A stretch of DNA of 64,000 nt from Lentzea alba (lineage in GTDB: Bacteria; Actinomycetota; Actinomycetes; Mycobacteriales; Pseudonocardiaceae), in contig NZ_JAAMPJ010000002.1 in NCBI RefSeq assembly GCF_011067745.1, positions 496,001 through 560,000 on the forward strand. The letters are read 5' to 3'. The position numbers and the translations under genes are program-made. The notes beneath the pieces were generated by a model. The model saw nothing but the letters and a program-made list of their open reading frames with translations. It had not been told where the DNA came from and searched no databases. Shown here piece after piece: positions 20,063 through 29,634 of the stretch; the first letter of the stretch is position 1; the number at the start of each line of letters is the position of its first letter.

Positions 20063-20995
20063 ATGCGCCTGGTGACTCTCGAAGACATCCGCGCGGCCGC
20101 CACCGCGATCGCCCCGCACGTCGTCCGCACACCGTTGCTGTCCTTCGGTTCGGACTTCTGGATCAAGCCGGAGAACCTCCAGCCGATCGGTGCGTTCAAA
20201 CAGCGCGGCGCGGTGAACGCGTTGTCCCGCATACCTTCCGAGGCCCGCGCCCGTGGTGTCGTGGCGTACTCGAGCGGTAACCACGCGCAAGCGGTCGCCT
20301 ACGCCGCCAAGACCCTGGGCATGCCCGTGGCGATCGTCGTGCCTTCGAACACGCCCCAGCTGAAGATCGACGCGACGCGCGCGCACGGCGCCGAGGTGTT
20401 CGTCGTCGGCATCACCGAACGCGAGTCGCGCGCCTACGAACTGGTGCAGGAGCGCGGCGCGACGTTGATCCCGCCGTTCGACCACCCGGACGTGATCGCC
20501 GGCCAGGGCACCATCGGCCTGGAGATCTGCGCCGACCTCCCCGAGGTGGCCACGGTCCTGGTCCCGGTGAGCGGCGGCGGACTGATCTCGGGCATCGCCA
20601 CGGCCGTGAAGTCGTTGCGCCCCAACGTTCGCGTGATCGGCGTCGAGCCGGAACTGGCCGGCGACTCGGCCGCCTCGTTCGCCGCGGGTTCGCGCGTGCA
20701 CTGGGACGCGCACGACCGCGCCCGCACCATCGCCGACGGCCTGCGCGCCGAGCCGTCCGAACTGACCTGGGCCCACATCCGCGAGTACGTCGACGACATC
20801 GTGACGGTGACGGAGGACGAAATCCGGGACGCGGTGGGACAGATCGCCCGGCGCACGCGAGTGGTCGCCGAACCGAGCGGTGCGGTCCCCGTGGCCGCGT
20901 ACCTGAACCGCGACCTGCCCGCCGGCCCGGCCGTAGCGGTGGTGTCCGGCGGCAACATCGAACCGAAGCTGTTCGCCGAACTGGTCGGCGGATGA
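20063..20995 (+). CDS. Threonine dehydratase-like PLP enzyme (first of tandem pair)
   Basis: A 310-aa fold-type-II PLP enzyme of the serine racemase / catabolic threonine dehydratase group. Lys46 in PIGAFKQRGA is the expected Schiff-base lysine, YSSGNHAQAVA binds the substrate carboxylate and SGGGLISGIA the PLP phosphate. There is no C-terminal ACT domain, so it is probably not the feedback-regulated biosynthetic IlvA. The exact substrate (L-Thr, L-Ser or a hydroxyamino acid) is not settled. The next gene is a close paralogue overlapping by four bases (ATGA). Confidence 0.85.
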   Translation: MRLVTLEDIRAAATAIAPHVVRTPLLSFGSDFWIKPENLQPIGAFKQRGAVNALSRIPSEARARGVVAYSSGNHAQAVAYAAKTLGMPVAIVVPSNTPQLKIDATRAHGAEVFVVGITERESRAYELVQERGATLIPPFDHPDVIAGQGTIGLEICADLPEVATVLVPVSGGGLISGIATAVKSLRPNVRVIGVEPELAGDSAASFAAGSRVHWDAHDRARTIADGLRAEPSELTWAHIREYVDDIVTVTEDEIRDAVGQIARRTRVVAEPSGAVPVAAYLNRDLPAGPAVAVVSGGNIEPKLFAELVGG

Positions 20996-21900
20996 TCTCG
21001 CTCGACGACGTCCGGAAGGCAGCGGCGGTGATCGCACCGCACGTGGTGCGCACGCCGCTGCTGCCGTTCGGCTCCGGCTGGCTCAAGCCCGAGTCACTTC
21101 AGCCGATCGGCGCGTTCAAACTCCGCGGCGCGCTGAACGCGTTGGCACGCCTGGAAAATCGCTCACGCGGTGTCGTCGCCTACTCCAGCGGCAACCACGC
21201 CCAGGCCGTGGCGTTCGCGGCCAGGCTGCACGGTGTCCCGGCGGCGATCGTGATGCCGTCGAACACCCCGGCGGTCAAGATCGAGGCCACGAAGGCGCTG
21301 GGAGCCGAGGTCTTCATCGTCGGCATCACCGAACGCGTGGAACGGGCGCAGGTCCTGGTCGCCGAACGCGGCTCCGCGCTGATCCCGCCGTTCGACCACC
21401 CGGACGTGATCGCCGGCCAGGGCACCATCGGCCTGGAGATCCTGGAGGACCTGCCCGGCGTCGAGGCGGTCGTGGTCCCGATGTCCGGCGGCGGACTGAT
21501 CTCCGGCGTCGCCACGGCGGTCAAAGCGCTGAGCCCCGGCACCCGTGTCATCGGAGCGGAGCCCGCCCTGGCCGCCGACATCGCGGCCTCGCTGCGGGCG
21601 GGCTCCTTGGTGCGCTGGGACCCTTTGCAACGCGCTCAGACGGCCGCTGACGCGCTGCGGGACGAACCGTCGGAGCTGACCTGGTCGCACATCAGCAAGC
21701 TGGTCGACGACGTGATCACGGTGTCGGAGGACGAGATCTTCGCGGCCATGTCCGACCTCGCCAGGCGCGCCAGGCTCGTCGCCGAGCCGAGCGGGGCTGT
21801 CGCGGTGGCGGCGCAGTCCAAACTCGGCGGTGGTGTCGCCATCGTGTCCGGCGGCAACGTCGATCCGGAACTGTTGCGCGAGGTGCTGGCGAACGGCTAA
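20992..21900 (+). CDS. Threonine dehydratase-like PLP enzyme (second of tandem pair)
   Basis: 302 aa, collinear with the preceding enzyme at roughly two thirds identical residues by eye. All key elements are kept: Lys43 in PIGAFKLRGA, YSSGNHAQAVAFAA and SGGGLISGVA. The copies differ in a few lid and C-terminal segments, so substrate preference may have diverged. It is translationally coupled to the first copy. Its stop overlaps the stop of the converging methyltransferase gene (CTAA at 21897-21900). Confidence 0.85.
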   Translation: MISLDDVRKAAAVIAPHVVRTPLLPFGSGWLKPESLQPIGAFKLRGALNALARLENRSRGVVAYSSGNHAQAVAFAARLHGVPAAIVMPSNTPAVKIEATKALGAEVFIVGITERVERAQVLVAERGSALIPPFDHPDVIAGQGTIGLEILEDLPGVEAVVVPMSGGGLISGVATAVKALSPGTRVIGAEPALAADIAASLRAGSLVRWDPLQRAQTAADALRDEPSELTWSHISKLVDDVITVSEDEIFAAMSDLARRARLVAEPSGAVAVAAQSKLGGGVAIVSGGNVDPELLREVLANG

Positions 21901-22667
21901 CCGCGGCAGGCGATCACGTGTGTCAGCGCGGCCACCCGGCGATACGGATCAGTCGCGCCGGCACGTTCCTCGCACTCCAGCAACGCCGTCAGCGCGGGTT
22001 CGTGCGGCAGCGGCGCATCGTCGGCCGCGACGTCGGTGAACACCCGCACGCCGTACCAGGCGCGCACCTGCATCCGCCGGTCCGCCAGCGACGCGGCCAG
22101 ATCGTCGATGCGATCGGCACGAGCCGTCACCCCGATGCGGTTGTCGTAGGACGAGCTCTCGAAGGCTCCGAGCGTGGCGTCCCAGTCGCCGCGCAGACCC
22201 GGTCGCATCGCCAACGCATCGCCGTTGCGCACGAGCAAAGACAACACACCGCCTGGTGCGACCAGCCGCGCCAGGTCGTCGAGCAACGGGTCCGGATCGG
22301 CGAAGTACATCAGGACTCCGTGGCACAGCACCACGTCGAAGCTGCCGGCGTCGAACAGCGACGCCAGGTTCCGCACGTCGTCCTGCACCGTCCGCACCCG
22401 CGCCCGGACGTCGTCCGGCTCGTCGGCCAGAGCTCGCAAGAGTTCGTCCAGCAGGGTCGGCGAGGAGTCCACACCCGTCACGTGGTGTCCGTCCCGCGCC
22501 AGCCGAAGCAGCTGCGTGCCCTGGCCACAACCCACGTCCAGGACGCGGAGCGGCGTCGCCGGCAGCTGAGCCGCGAGCTGCCTGGACACCAGTTCCTGGC
22601 GCACGACCTGCCGCAGCGTGCCCAGACGAGCCCGCCACTGTTCTTCACCCGCCGCGAAACTCGTCAC
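21897..22667 (-). CDS. Class I SAM-dependent methyltransferase (SmtA/CmoM-like)
   Basis: A 256-aa protein. Motif I is VLDVGCGQGTQLLRLA (about residues 42-57), followed by VTGVDSSPTLLD, a DDVRNLA adenine-pocket segment and FDVVLCHGVLMYFADPD. The later LVAPGGVLSLLVRNGDALAMRPGLRGDW resembles the CmoM/SmtA branch that modifies tRNA, but its true substrate is unknown. The GTG at 22667 overlaps the MFS stop (GTGA). A longer frame upstream is an artefact of the MFS gene. It closes the dasR-MFS-methyltransferase run. Confidence 0.8.
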   Translation of the reverse strand: MTSFAAGEEQWRARLGTLRQVVRQELVSRQLAAQLPATPLRVLDVGCGQGTQLLRLARDGHHVTGVDSSPTLLDELLRALADEPDDVRARVRTVQDDVRNLASLFDAGSFDVVLCHGVLMYFADPDPLLDDLARLVAPGGVLSLLVRNGDALAMRPGLRGDWDATLGAFESSSYDNRIGVTARADRIDDLAASLADRRMQVRAWYGVRVFTDVAADDAPLPHEPALTALLECEERAGATDPYRRVAALTHVIACRG

Positions 22668-24124
22668 TGGCTCGCGTGCTGCCCGCCTGACCGGATGTGC
22701 GTCGGCGGCCCCTCCACCCCGCAGTGCAGGCACTCGCCGGGATGCGGGTTGTCCGGCTGCTCGTGGTCCGTGGCCAGCACCCGGTTGTCCACGCCCACCG
22801 CGAGCAGGCCGCCCGCGATCGCCGCGACCGCGCACAGCACGAGGGCCATCTGCCAGCCGGAGGTCATGACCTCGGGGTTCGTGTAGTCGTCGCCGATCAG
22901 GCCGACCGCCGCGGGCAGCACGGCCATGGCCAGCAGGCTGCCGGTGCGCGCCACGGCGTTGTTCACCCCCGACGCGACACCCGCGTGGTGGTCGGGGGCG
23001 GAGGCGAGCACGGTCGCGGTGACCGGTGCGACCACGGCGGCCAGGCCCAGGGCGAACACGATCACGCCGGGCAGCACGCCGGTCAGATAGGTCGCGCCGG
23101 GTTCAGCCTGACGCAACAGCAGCATGCCGAGGCCGATCACGATCGGGCCGAGAACCAGCTGCCAGCGCGGGCCGTAGCGCTGCGCGATCTTGCCCGAGGT
23201 CGAGGACAGCAGCAGCATGATGATCGTGAGCGGCACGCTGGCCAGGCCGGACGCCGTCGGCGAGTAGCCGAGCGACACCTGGAGCTGCAGGACCAGCAGC
23301 ACCATCACGCCACCGAGCGCCGCGTAGACCAGGAACGTCAGCAGGTTCGCGACCAGGAACGTGCGGTCGCGGAACAACGAAGGCGGCACCAGCGGGTCCG
23401 CCGACCGCACCTGGACGACGCCGAACGCGATCATCGCGGCGAGCCCGAGCGCTGCCACCAGGTAGGACTGCTCGACCAGGCCGCCGGTCAGCAGGGCGAG
23501 CCCTACCGCGCCGACCAGTGCCGAGAGGTAGTTGGGGTGGCCGGCCTGCTCGTCGCGCGACTCCGGCACCGACCGCAGCGCGAGCCACACGCACAGCGCG
23601 GCCACCGGCAGGTTCACCAGGAACGCGAGCCGCCACGACCACGCCTGCACCAGCAGCCCGCCGACGAACGGCCCGATGGCGGTGGCCACGCCGGACAGCC
23701 CGGACCAGGCCCCGATCGCGCGCGACCGGTCCTCCCGGTTGAACGACGACTGCAGGATCGCCAGGGCGCCCGGTGTCAGCAGCGCCGCGCCCACGCCCTG
23801 CAGCACGCGCGCGGCGACGAGCACCGGCACGTCCCACGCGACGCCGCACAACAGCGACGCGACGCCGAACCACACCACGCCGATCACGTAGACCCGGCGC
23901 CGGCCGAACCGGTCACCCAATGATCCCGCGACCAGGATCAGGGAGGCCAGCGCGAGCATGTAGCCGTTCAGGATCCACTGCAGATCGGTGACCGACGCGG
24001 TGAACTCCGCGCCGATCCGGGGCAGCGCCACGTTGACGATCGTGCCGTCGAGCATCGCCATGCCCGAGCCGAGGATCGTCGTTGCCAGGACCGCGCGGGC
24101 GCGCGGCGTGCCCCAGGCGATCAC
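22664..24124 (-). CDS. MFS drug exporter, DHA2 (14-helix) family
   Basis: A 486-aa membrane protein with about 14 hydrophobic helices. Motif A is GDRFGRRRVYVIG, motif C-type GPFVGGLL and the N-terminal GSGMAMLDGTIVNVALPRIG are diagnostic of the EmrB/QacA branch that expels drugs by proton antiport. The cytoplasmic C-terminus carries an unusual CLHCG motif (PGECLHCGVEGPPTHIR). It starts 10 bp after the dasR stop and overlaps the methyltransferase start, so co-transcription with dasR is possible. Its substrates are unknown. Confidence 0.88.
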   Translation of the reverse strand: MIAWGTPRARAVLATTILGSGMAMLDGTIVNVALPRIGAEFTASVTDLQWILNGYMLALASLILVAGSLGDRFGRRRVYVIGVVWFGVASLLCGVAWDVPVLVAARVLQGVGAALLTPGALAILQSSFNREDRSRAIGAWSGLSGVATAIGPFVGGLLVQAWSWRLAFLVNLPVAALCVWLALRSVPESRDEQAGHPNYLSALVGAVGLALLTGGLVEQSYLVAALGLAAMIAFGVVQVRSADPLVPPSLFRDRTFLVANLLTFLVYAALGGVMVLLVLQLQVSLGYSPTASGLASVPLTIIMLLLSSTSGKIAQRYGPRWQLVLGPIVIGLGMLLLRQAEPGATYLTGVLPGVIVFALGLAAVVAPVTATVLASAPDHHAGVASGVNNAVARTGSLLAMAVLPAAVGLIGDDYTNPEVMTSGWQMALVLCAVAAIAGGLLAVGVDNRVLATDHEQPDNPHPGECLHCGVEGPPTHIRSGGQHASQ

Positions 24125-24134
24125 GCGCTGCCGA

Positions 24135-24890
24135 TCAGGACGGCCGGTTCAGCGTGGCGACGAACTTGTAGCGGTCGCCGCGGTAGACCGAACGCACCCA
24201 CTCGATCGGGTTGCCCTCGGTGTCGAACGAGTGCCGCGACAGCAGCAGCATCGGCAGGCCGATGTCCGCGCCGAGCAGCTCTGCCTCTTCGGGCGAGGCG
24301 AGCGCGGTCTCGATCGTCTCCTCGGCGTGTCCCATTTCGACACCGAACCGCTCGGACAGCACCTGGTACAGCGAGGCGCCGGGCGCGAGGTAGCGCCTGA
24401 GGCCCCGGAACCGGCCCAGCGCGAGGTGGGTCGTCTCGATCGCCATCGGCTCGTTGTCCGCGAGACGCAGGCGGTGCAGGCGTAGCACCTTCGCACCGGG
24501 ACGCACACCCAGCAGCCGGGCGAGCTCGGCCTCCGCGGGCATCTCCGAAGCCTCTATGAGCTTGGACGACGGCACGCGACCCTGAGCGCGCATGTCCTCT
24601 GTGTACGAAGACAGCTGCAACCTCTGGGCGACCTTCGGTTCGGCCGCGAAGGTGCCCTTGCCCTGCACGCGGAGCAGCCTGCCTTCGACCGTCAGCTCGG
24701 CAAGCGCTTGCCGGACGGTCGTCCTGGAGACGTCGAACTCCGCGGCCAGCGACCGTTCCGTGGGGATCGGCGAACCGGGCGGCAGCGCCCTCAACAGGTC
24801 GAGCAGGTGCCGCTTGAGACCCCAGTACTTGGGTTCGCGTTGCGCACGCGTCCTGGCGTCCACGCCTGATGCAGGCGTCGTCTCCAGCAT
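24135..24890 (-). CDS. dasR: DasR-type GntR/HutC regulator of amino-sugar metabolism
   Basis: A 251-aa repressor. The winged helix (about 20-85) reads [15 protein letters not shown]...[38 protein letters not shown]. The UTRA ligand domain has [33 protein letters not shown] and the C-terminal [12 protein letters not shown]...[16 protein letters not shown]. These match what I recall of Streptomyces DasR, whose effector is glucosamine-6-phosphate. The ATG at 24890 after GAGGAGG is preferred; an in-frame ATG at 24911 is possible. Divergence from dasA with a dre operator between them supports the assignment. Confidence 0.92.
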   Translation of the reverse strand: MLETTPASGVDARTRAQREPKYWGLKRHLLDLLRALPPGSPIPTERSLAAEFDVSRTTVRQALAELTVEGRLLRVQGKGTFAAEPKVAQRLQLSSYTEDMRAQGRVPSSKLIEASEMPAEAELARLLGVRPGAKVLRLHRLRLADNEPMAIETTHLALGRFRGLRRYLAPGASLYQVLSERFGVEMGHAEETIETALASPEEAELLGADIGLPMLLLSRHSFDTEGNPIEWVRSVYRGDRYKFVATLNRPS

Positions 24891-25052
24891 GGCCTCCTCC
24901 TCGCACTCCATGTCACGCCACACAAGGATGCCTTGTCCCTGTCGATTCGTGCGTCTTAACCCCCGCCATTCGACACAAAAAAGATCCGAGGACTCCGCAA
25001 CGCTTTGGCAACGCGCTTGACAGGACCGGTGACGCAGCACACGCTGTTGCAC

Positions 25053-25068
25053 ATTGGTCTACACCACT
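25053..25068 (+). promoter_or_regulatory. DasR operator (dre site) before dasA
   Basis: ATTGGTCTACACCACT matches the published dre consensus ACTGGTCTAGACCACT at 14 of 16 positions. It lies 45 bp before the dasA start and downstream of a TTGACA -35-like hexamer (25017-25022), so DasR would block transcription of dasABC from here. Confidence 0.88.
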
Positions 25069-25113
25069 TGGGCGTTCCGGCCGAGGGGCCGGGCTTGCTG
25101 AAAGGGCGCGACT

Positions 25114-26388
25114 GTGAAGGGCTGGAGAGGACTCGCTGCTGGTGCCGCCGCACTGGCAGTGGCCGTGTCGGGATGTGGCACGAGCACGAACAGCGGTAGC
25201 GGCACGGAGACCAAAGAGATCACCGTGTGGCTCATGGACGGCTCCGCGCCGACGACCCTGACCGACGCCTTGAACAAGGAGTTCGAGACGGCGAACGGGA
25301 TCAAGGTCAAGTACGAGGTCCAGAAGTGGACCGGCATCCAGGAGAAGCTGACCACGGCGCTGGCCAGCAGCACGCCCCCGGACGTCATCGAGCTCGGCAA
25401 CACCCAGACCGCGAGCTTCGCGGACCAGGGCACCCTGGCCGACCTGACCGCGGACGCCGGTCAGTTCAACGGCGGTGAGTGGCTCGGCGGTCTGAAGGAC
25501 TCGCTGACGCTCAACGGCAAGCAGTACGGCGTGCCGTTCTACGCCGCGAACCGCACCGTCATCTACCGCACCGACCTGCTCCAGGCGGCGGGCGTCGCGA
25601 AGCCGCCGACGTCGCGTGCCGAGTGGCTCGACGCGATCAACAAGCTCAAGGCCGCGAACGCGTCCAACCCGGAGTTCCAGGCCCTGTACCTGCCCGGTCA
25701 GTCCTGGTACTTCCTGCTCTCGCTGATCTGGGACGAGGGCGGCGACATCGCCAAGCAGGACGGCGGCAAGTGGACGGGCACGCTCGACACCCCGCAGGCC
25801 AAGGCGGGCTTCGAGGCCTACAAGGCGCTCTACGACGCCTCCGCGGCCAAGAAGGTCCCGGCCGACATCGACGAGGCCAAGCCTCAGCAGATGGAGGTCT
25901 TCGGCACGGGCAACGTCGGCATGATGGTCGGCCTCCCGTGGGAGCTCGCCGGTGCCGTCAAGGCCAAGCCGGACCTGAAGGACAAGACGGCGGCGTTCCC
26001 GATCCCGTCCAAGAAGGCCGGTTCGGCCGCGCCGGTGTTCCTCGGCGGCTCGAACCTCGCCATCCCGGCGGCCAGCAAGAACAGCGACGCGGCCAAGAAG
26101 TACCTGGCGCTGCTGTCGTCCAAGAAGTACCAGGACATGCTCGCCGAGGGCGGCGCGGTTCCGGGCACCTCGAAGGACACCTCGAAGCTCGCGAGCAACG
26201 CGATCGGCAAGGCCATGGCGGACTCCTCCCCCAACGGCAAGGTCACCCCGGTGACGCCGAAGTGGGCGGCCGTCGAGGCGGGTCAGAACCCGCTGAAGGA
26301 CGCGCTCACCGCGTACCTGACCGGCGCGAAGACGCTGGACCAGGCGACGAAGGACGCGAGCGAAGCCATCACCAAGGCCATGGCCTAG
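25114..26388 (+). CDS. dasA: Amino-sugar (chito-oligosaccharide) ABC transporter binding lipoprotein
   Basis: A 424-aa family-1 extracellular solute-binding lipoprotein. The signal peptide ends in a lipobox, VAVSGC (Cys21). The mature part begins with EITVWLMDGSA, followed by the typical VIELGNTQTASFADQGTLADLT segment and hinge regions. The GTG at 25114 follows AAAGGG at 8 nt. The dre operator, divergent dasR and downstream GH3 and deaminase genes point to N,N'-diacetylchitobiose or related sugars, as for Streptomyces DasA. Specificity is inferred from context. Confidence 0.85.
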   Translation: MKGWRGLAAGAAALAVAVSGCGTSTNSGSGTETKEITVWLMDGSAPTTLTDALNKEFETANGIKVKYEVQKWTGIQEKLTTALASSTPPDVIELGNTQTASFADQGTLADLTADAGQFNGGEWLGGLKDSLTLNGKQYGVPFYAANRTVIYRTDLLQAAGVAKPPTSRAEWLDAINKLKAANASNPEFQALYLPGQSWYFLLSLIWDEGGDIAKQDGGKWTGTLDTPQAKAGFEAYKALYDASAAKKVPADIDEAKPQQMEVFGTGNVGMMVGLPWELAGAVKAKPDLKDKTAAFPIPSKKAGSAAPVFLGGSNLAIPAASKNSDAAKKYLALLSSKKYQDMLAEGGAVPGTSKDTSKLASNAIGKAMADSSPNGKVTPVTPKWAAVEAGQNPLKDALTAYLTGAKTLDQATKDASEAITKAMA

Positions 26389-26398
26389 CCCAGCTGAG

Positions 26399-27394
26399 AT
26401 GACGGCCGTCAAAACGACCGAAGCGGCAGCGCCGGCAGGGGACCTCCCTCCGGCGCTGCCGCCTGCCGTGACGGGTGGCGCCCCCGGGCGTCGCCGGGCC
26501 GGCGCCTTCGACCGGGCGCTGCCCTACCTGCTGCTGGCCCCCGCGCTCATCGCGATCCTCTGGCTGATCGGCTGGCCGGTCGTCTCGGTCTTCGTGACGA
26601 GCTTCCGCCAGCTCAACCTCGGCGAGCTGGTGCGCGGCGAAATCGTGTGGACCGGCCTCGACAACTACGTGACGGTGCTGCGGGACGAGCGCTTCTGGAC
26701 CGTCTCGCTGCGGACCGTCGTGTTCACCGTCGCCGTCGTCGGAGCCTCGGTGGGCATGGGCCTGCTGATCGCGTTGCTGATGCGCGTGCTCACCCCGTGG
26801 GTGCGGATCGCGTTGCAGATCGCGATGCTCTGCGCGTGGGCGATGCCGATCCTCGCGTCCACCACGGTCTACCAGTGGATGTTCGACCAGAACTACGGCA
26901 TCTTGAACAAAACGTTGGTGCAACTGGGTTTCGACTCGTTCGCCGGCTACTCGTGGTTCTCCTCCGGCACGTCGACGCTCTCCGTCGTCGGCCTGCTGAT
27001 CGTCTGGCAGGCGATCCCGTTCCTCGCCTTCTCGCTCTACGCCGGGCTCGTCGGCATCCCCCGCGACCTCTACGAGGCAGCGGGCATCGACGGCGCCACG
27101 GGCTGGCAGACGTTCCGCGCGGTGACGTGGCCGGAGATCCGGTCGCTGCTGATGATGGTGACGTTCCTGTCGACGTTGTGGGACTTCAAGGTCTTCGCGC
27201 AGATCTGGGTGTTCCGCGAGGGTGGTCCGAGCGGTGAGAGCACGACGCTGCCGGTGCTGCAGTACCTGGAAGGCATCGCGAAGAGCCACTTCGGCGTCGC
27301 GGCCGCGATCTCCGTGCTGATGATGGTCATCCTCGGCCTGATCACCTTCCAGTACCTGCGCAAGCTGCTGCAGACCGAGGAGGGCAAGATCTGA
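26399..27394 (+). CDS. dasB: Chito-oligosaccharide ABC transporter permease
   Basis: A 331-aa permease of the MalF type with six main membrane helices after a Pro/Ala-rich cytoplasmic N-terminus (about residues 1-35). The EAA loop that docks on the ATPase reads EAAGIDGATGWQTFRAVTWPEIRS (about 225-248). It starts 10 bp after dasA and its stop overlaps the dasC start. No ATPase gene is nearby; like Streptomyces das systems it probably uses a shared MsiK-type ATPase encoded elsewhere. Confidence 0.88.
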   Translation: MTAVKTTEAAAPAGDLPPALPPAVTGGAPGRRRAGAFDRALPYLLLAPALIAILWLIGWPVVSVFVTSFRQLNLGELVRGEIVWTGLDNYVTVLRDERFWTVSLRTVVFTVAVVGASVGMGLLIALLMRVLTPWVRIALQIAMLCAWAMPILASTTVYQWMFDQNYGILNKTLVQLGFDSFAGYSWFSSGTSTLSVVGLLIVWQAIPFLAFSLYAGLVGIPRDLYEAAGIDGATGWQTFRAVTWPEIRSLLMMVTFLSTLWDFKVFAQIWVFREGGPSGESTTLPVLQYLEGIAKSHFGVAAAISVLMMVILGLITFQYLRKLLQTEEGKI

Positions 27395-28212
27395 TGCTCA
27401 AGAAGTCTGCCGCGAACCTCGCGGGTCTCGGGCTCGCGTTGTTCTTCCTGTTCCCGACGTACTGGATGATCACGTCGGCGTTGAAGCCCAAGGGTACGAC
27501 GATCACGTCGGACTACGACCTGGTCCCGTTCTCGGTGACGTTCTCGAACTTCGTCACCGCGTGGACCAAGCCGGGCTTCCTCTCCGCGCTCGGCAACAGC
27601 CTTCTGGTGACGCTGACCGCAGTGGTCGCCGCGATCATCATCGGCATCACGGCGGCGGTCGCCATGTCGCGCTTCGCGTTCCGCGGCCGCAAGAGCTTCG
27701 TGCTGCTGATGCTGGTGGCGCAGATGGCGCCGTTCGAGGCGTTGTTGATCCCGATGTTCCTGATGATGCGGGATCTCCAGCTCTACGAACACCTTTCGTC
27801 GCTGATCCTGGTGTACTTCGCGGTGACGCTGCCGTTCTGCGCGTGGACGTTGCGCGGGTTCGTCAACGGCATCCCGGTCGAGCTCGAAGAGGCCGCGATG
27901 GTCGACGGCTGCGGGCGCTGGGGCGCGTTCCAGAAGGTGACTTTGCCGTTGCTGGGACCGGGTCTCGTCGCGACTTCGGTGTTCGCGTTCATCACGGCGT
28001 GGAACGAGTTCCTGTTCGCCAAGGTGCTGATTCGCAGCCAGGACAGGGAAACCCTGCCGGTGTGGCTGTCCGGTTTCCAGACCGCGTTCGGCACCGACTG
28101 GGGTGGCGCGATGGCCGCGTCGGTCCTGTTCACCGTGCCGGCACTGGTGTTCTTCCTCATCGTCCAGCGCAAGATGGTTGCCGGCGTCACCGCCGGTGCA
28201 GTGAAGGGATGA
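27394..28212 (+). CDS. dasC: Chito-oligosaccharide ABC transporter permease
   Basis: A 272-aa MalG-type permease with six helices. It begins MLKKSAANLAGLGLALFFLFPTYWMITSALKP. The EAA motif is EEAAMVDGCGRWGAFQKVTLPLLGPG (about 165-190). It overlaps dasB by one base (TGATG), and the GH3 gene starts four bases after its stop, so binding protein, both permeases and the intracellular glycosidase form one operon. Confidence 0.88.
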   Translation: MLKKSAANLAGLGLALFFLFPTYWMITSALKPKGTTITSDYDLVPFSVTFSNFVTAWTKPGFLSALGNSLLVTLTAVVAAIIIGITAAVAMSRFAFRGRKSFVLLMLVAQMAPFEALLIPMFLMMRDLQLYEHLSSLILVYFAVTLPFCAWTLRGFVNGIPVELEEAAMVDGCGRWGAFQKVTLPLLGPGLVATSVFAFITAWNEFLFAKVLIRSQDRETLPVWLSGFQTAFGTDWGGAMAASVLFTVPALVFFLIVQRKMVAGVTAGAVKG

Positions 28213-28215
28213 CGC

Positions 28216-29634
28216 GTGGATCAGTTGGCCGCTGCCGTTCTGCTTCCCGGATTCCACGGAACGACCGCCCCCGACTGGTTGCTGCGGCGGGTCGCTGACG
28301 GCCTCGGCGGCGTGGTGCTCTTCGGGCGCAACGTCGTCGACGACGCCCAGGTGACCGAGCTGTGCGGGGAACTGCGTTCGGTGCGCCCGGACGTGGTGAT
28401 CGGCATCGACGAGGAGGGCGGCGACGTCACGCGGCTCGACGCGGGCCGCGGTTCCGAGGTGCCGGGCAACCACGCCCTGGGCGCGGCGGACGACCTCGAC
28501 CTCACCCGCTCGGTGGCCGTGTCGATCGGCGCGCGCCTGGCTCGGTGTGGCATCTCGCTGAACCTGGCCCCGTCCGCCGACCTCGTGCTCACGCTGGACG
28601 ACCCGATCATCGGGGTCCGCGCGTTCGGCTCGGACCCGGTGCACGCGGCCCGGCACGTGGCCGCGTGGGTCGAGGGCCTCCAGGCCGTCGGCGTTGCCGC
28701 GTGCGCCAAGCACTTCCCCGGCCACGGAGCGTCCACAGAGGACTCTCACGAGCAGCTCCCGATCCTCCCGCGCACCGAAGAGCAGCTGCGCGCGGTGGAG
28801 CTCGTGCCGTTCCAGGCGGCCGTCAACGCCGGTGTCCGTTCGATCATGACCGGCCACCTCGTCGTCCCCGAGTGGGGCAACGCTCCGGTGACGCTGAACA
28901 AGCACGCGATCGGCCTGCTGCGCACCGAGCTCGGTTTCACCGGCGCGGTGATCACCGATGGCCTCGACATGAAGGCGGTCGGCGGCGACCTCGCTCAGGG
29001 TGCCGTGCGCGCCCTGGCCGCCGGTGTCGACGCGATGTGCCTCGGTGGCATGGCCCTGGGCGACGACGACCTGCAGTGGTTGATCGACTCGATCGTGGCC
29101 GCCGTGAAGTCCGGCGAACTGTCCGAGGAACGCCTCACCCAGGCGGCGGCGCGGTCGCTGGCCCTGGGCCTCCCGCCGTCGACCGTCGACGCCCACGACG
29201 CCGAGATCGGCCTCACGGCCGCTCGACGTGCGGTGCAGGCGCGTGGCCGGGTCGATGTCGGCGCTGACCCGGTCGTCGTCGATCTGGTGGTGGACCCGTC
29301 GATCGCGGTCGGCGACGTACCGTGGGGGCTGGGCCCCTACCTGCGCGAGGTGCTTCCCGGCACCGAGGTGATCGCGGCACGCGACATCACCGCCGACGAA
29401 GTTGCGAAAACCGCGGGTGACCGCACGATTGTTGTGGTGACCCGAGACGCCCACCGCCACACCGGCGCTCGACAACTGGTAACAAACTTAACTAATCTGG
29501 GCTTGAACGTCGTGCACGTCGAAACCGGCGTGCCGGGTCCGGACCTGGGCAGCGTCGCCCGCATCGACACCCACGGCGGTTCTCGGGTGAGCCTCCGAGC
29601 CGCGGCCGAGCTGATCCTGAAAGGCACCACATGA
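28216..29634 (+). CDS. GH3 beta-N-acetylglucosaminidase, intracellular
   Basis: A 472-aa glycoside hydrolase family 3 enzyme without signal peptide. The NagZ-type signature CAKHFPGHG (Lys165-His166, His170) followed by DSHEQLP is the GlcNAc-binding and acid/base dyad region typical of GH3 N-acetylglucosaminidases. Asp248 in VITDGLDM is the expected nucleophile. A roughly 110-residue C-terminal domain (from about 360, RVDVGADPVVVDLVVD) resembles the second GH3 domain. Placed after dasABC, it should release GlcNAc from imported chito-oligosaccharides, the place of dasD in Streptomyces. Recycling of muropeptide-derived sugars is a possible alternative. Confidence 0.88.
   Translation: MDQLAAAVLLPGFHGTTAPDWLLRRVADGLGGVVLFGRNVVDDAQVTELCGELRSVRPDVVIGIDEEGGDVTRLDAGRGSEVPGNHALGAADDLDLTRSVAVSIGARLARCGISLNLAPSADLVLTLDDPIIGVRAFGSDPVHAARHVAAWVEGLQAVGVAACAKHFPGHGASTEDSHEQLPILPRTEEQLRAVELVPFQAAVNAGVRSIMTGHLVVPEWGNAPVTLNKHAIGLLRTELGFTGAVITDGLDMKAVGGDLAQGAVRALAAGVDAMCLGGMALGDDDLQWLIDSIVAAVKSGELSEERLTQAAARSLALGLPPSTVDAHDAEIGLTAARRAVQARGRVDVGADPVVVDLVVDPSIAVGDVPWGLGPYLREVLPGTEVIAARDITADEVAKTAGDRTIVVVTRDAHRHTGARQLVTNLTNLGLNVVHVETGVPGPDLGSVARIDTHGGSRVSLRAAAELILKGTT

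Noticed and set aside
22697..23923. 408-residue plus-strand frame opposite the MFS exporter
   Set aside because: It is antisense to a clear 14-helix transporter and consists of His/Arg/Gln-rich sequence.
27070..29475. 801-residue open frame on the minus strand opposite dasB-dasC-GH3
   Set aside because: It is antisense to three well-supported genes, is His/Arg/Asp-rich with no domain, and results from the high-GC third codon position.
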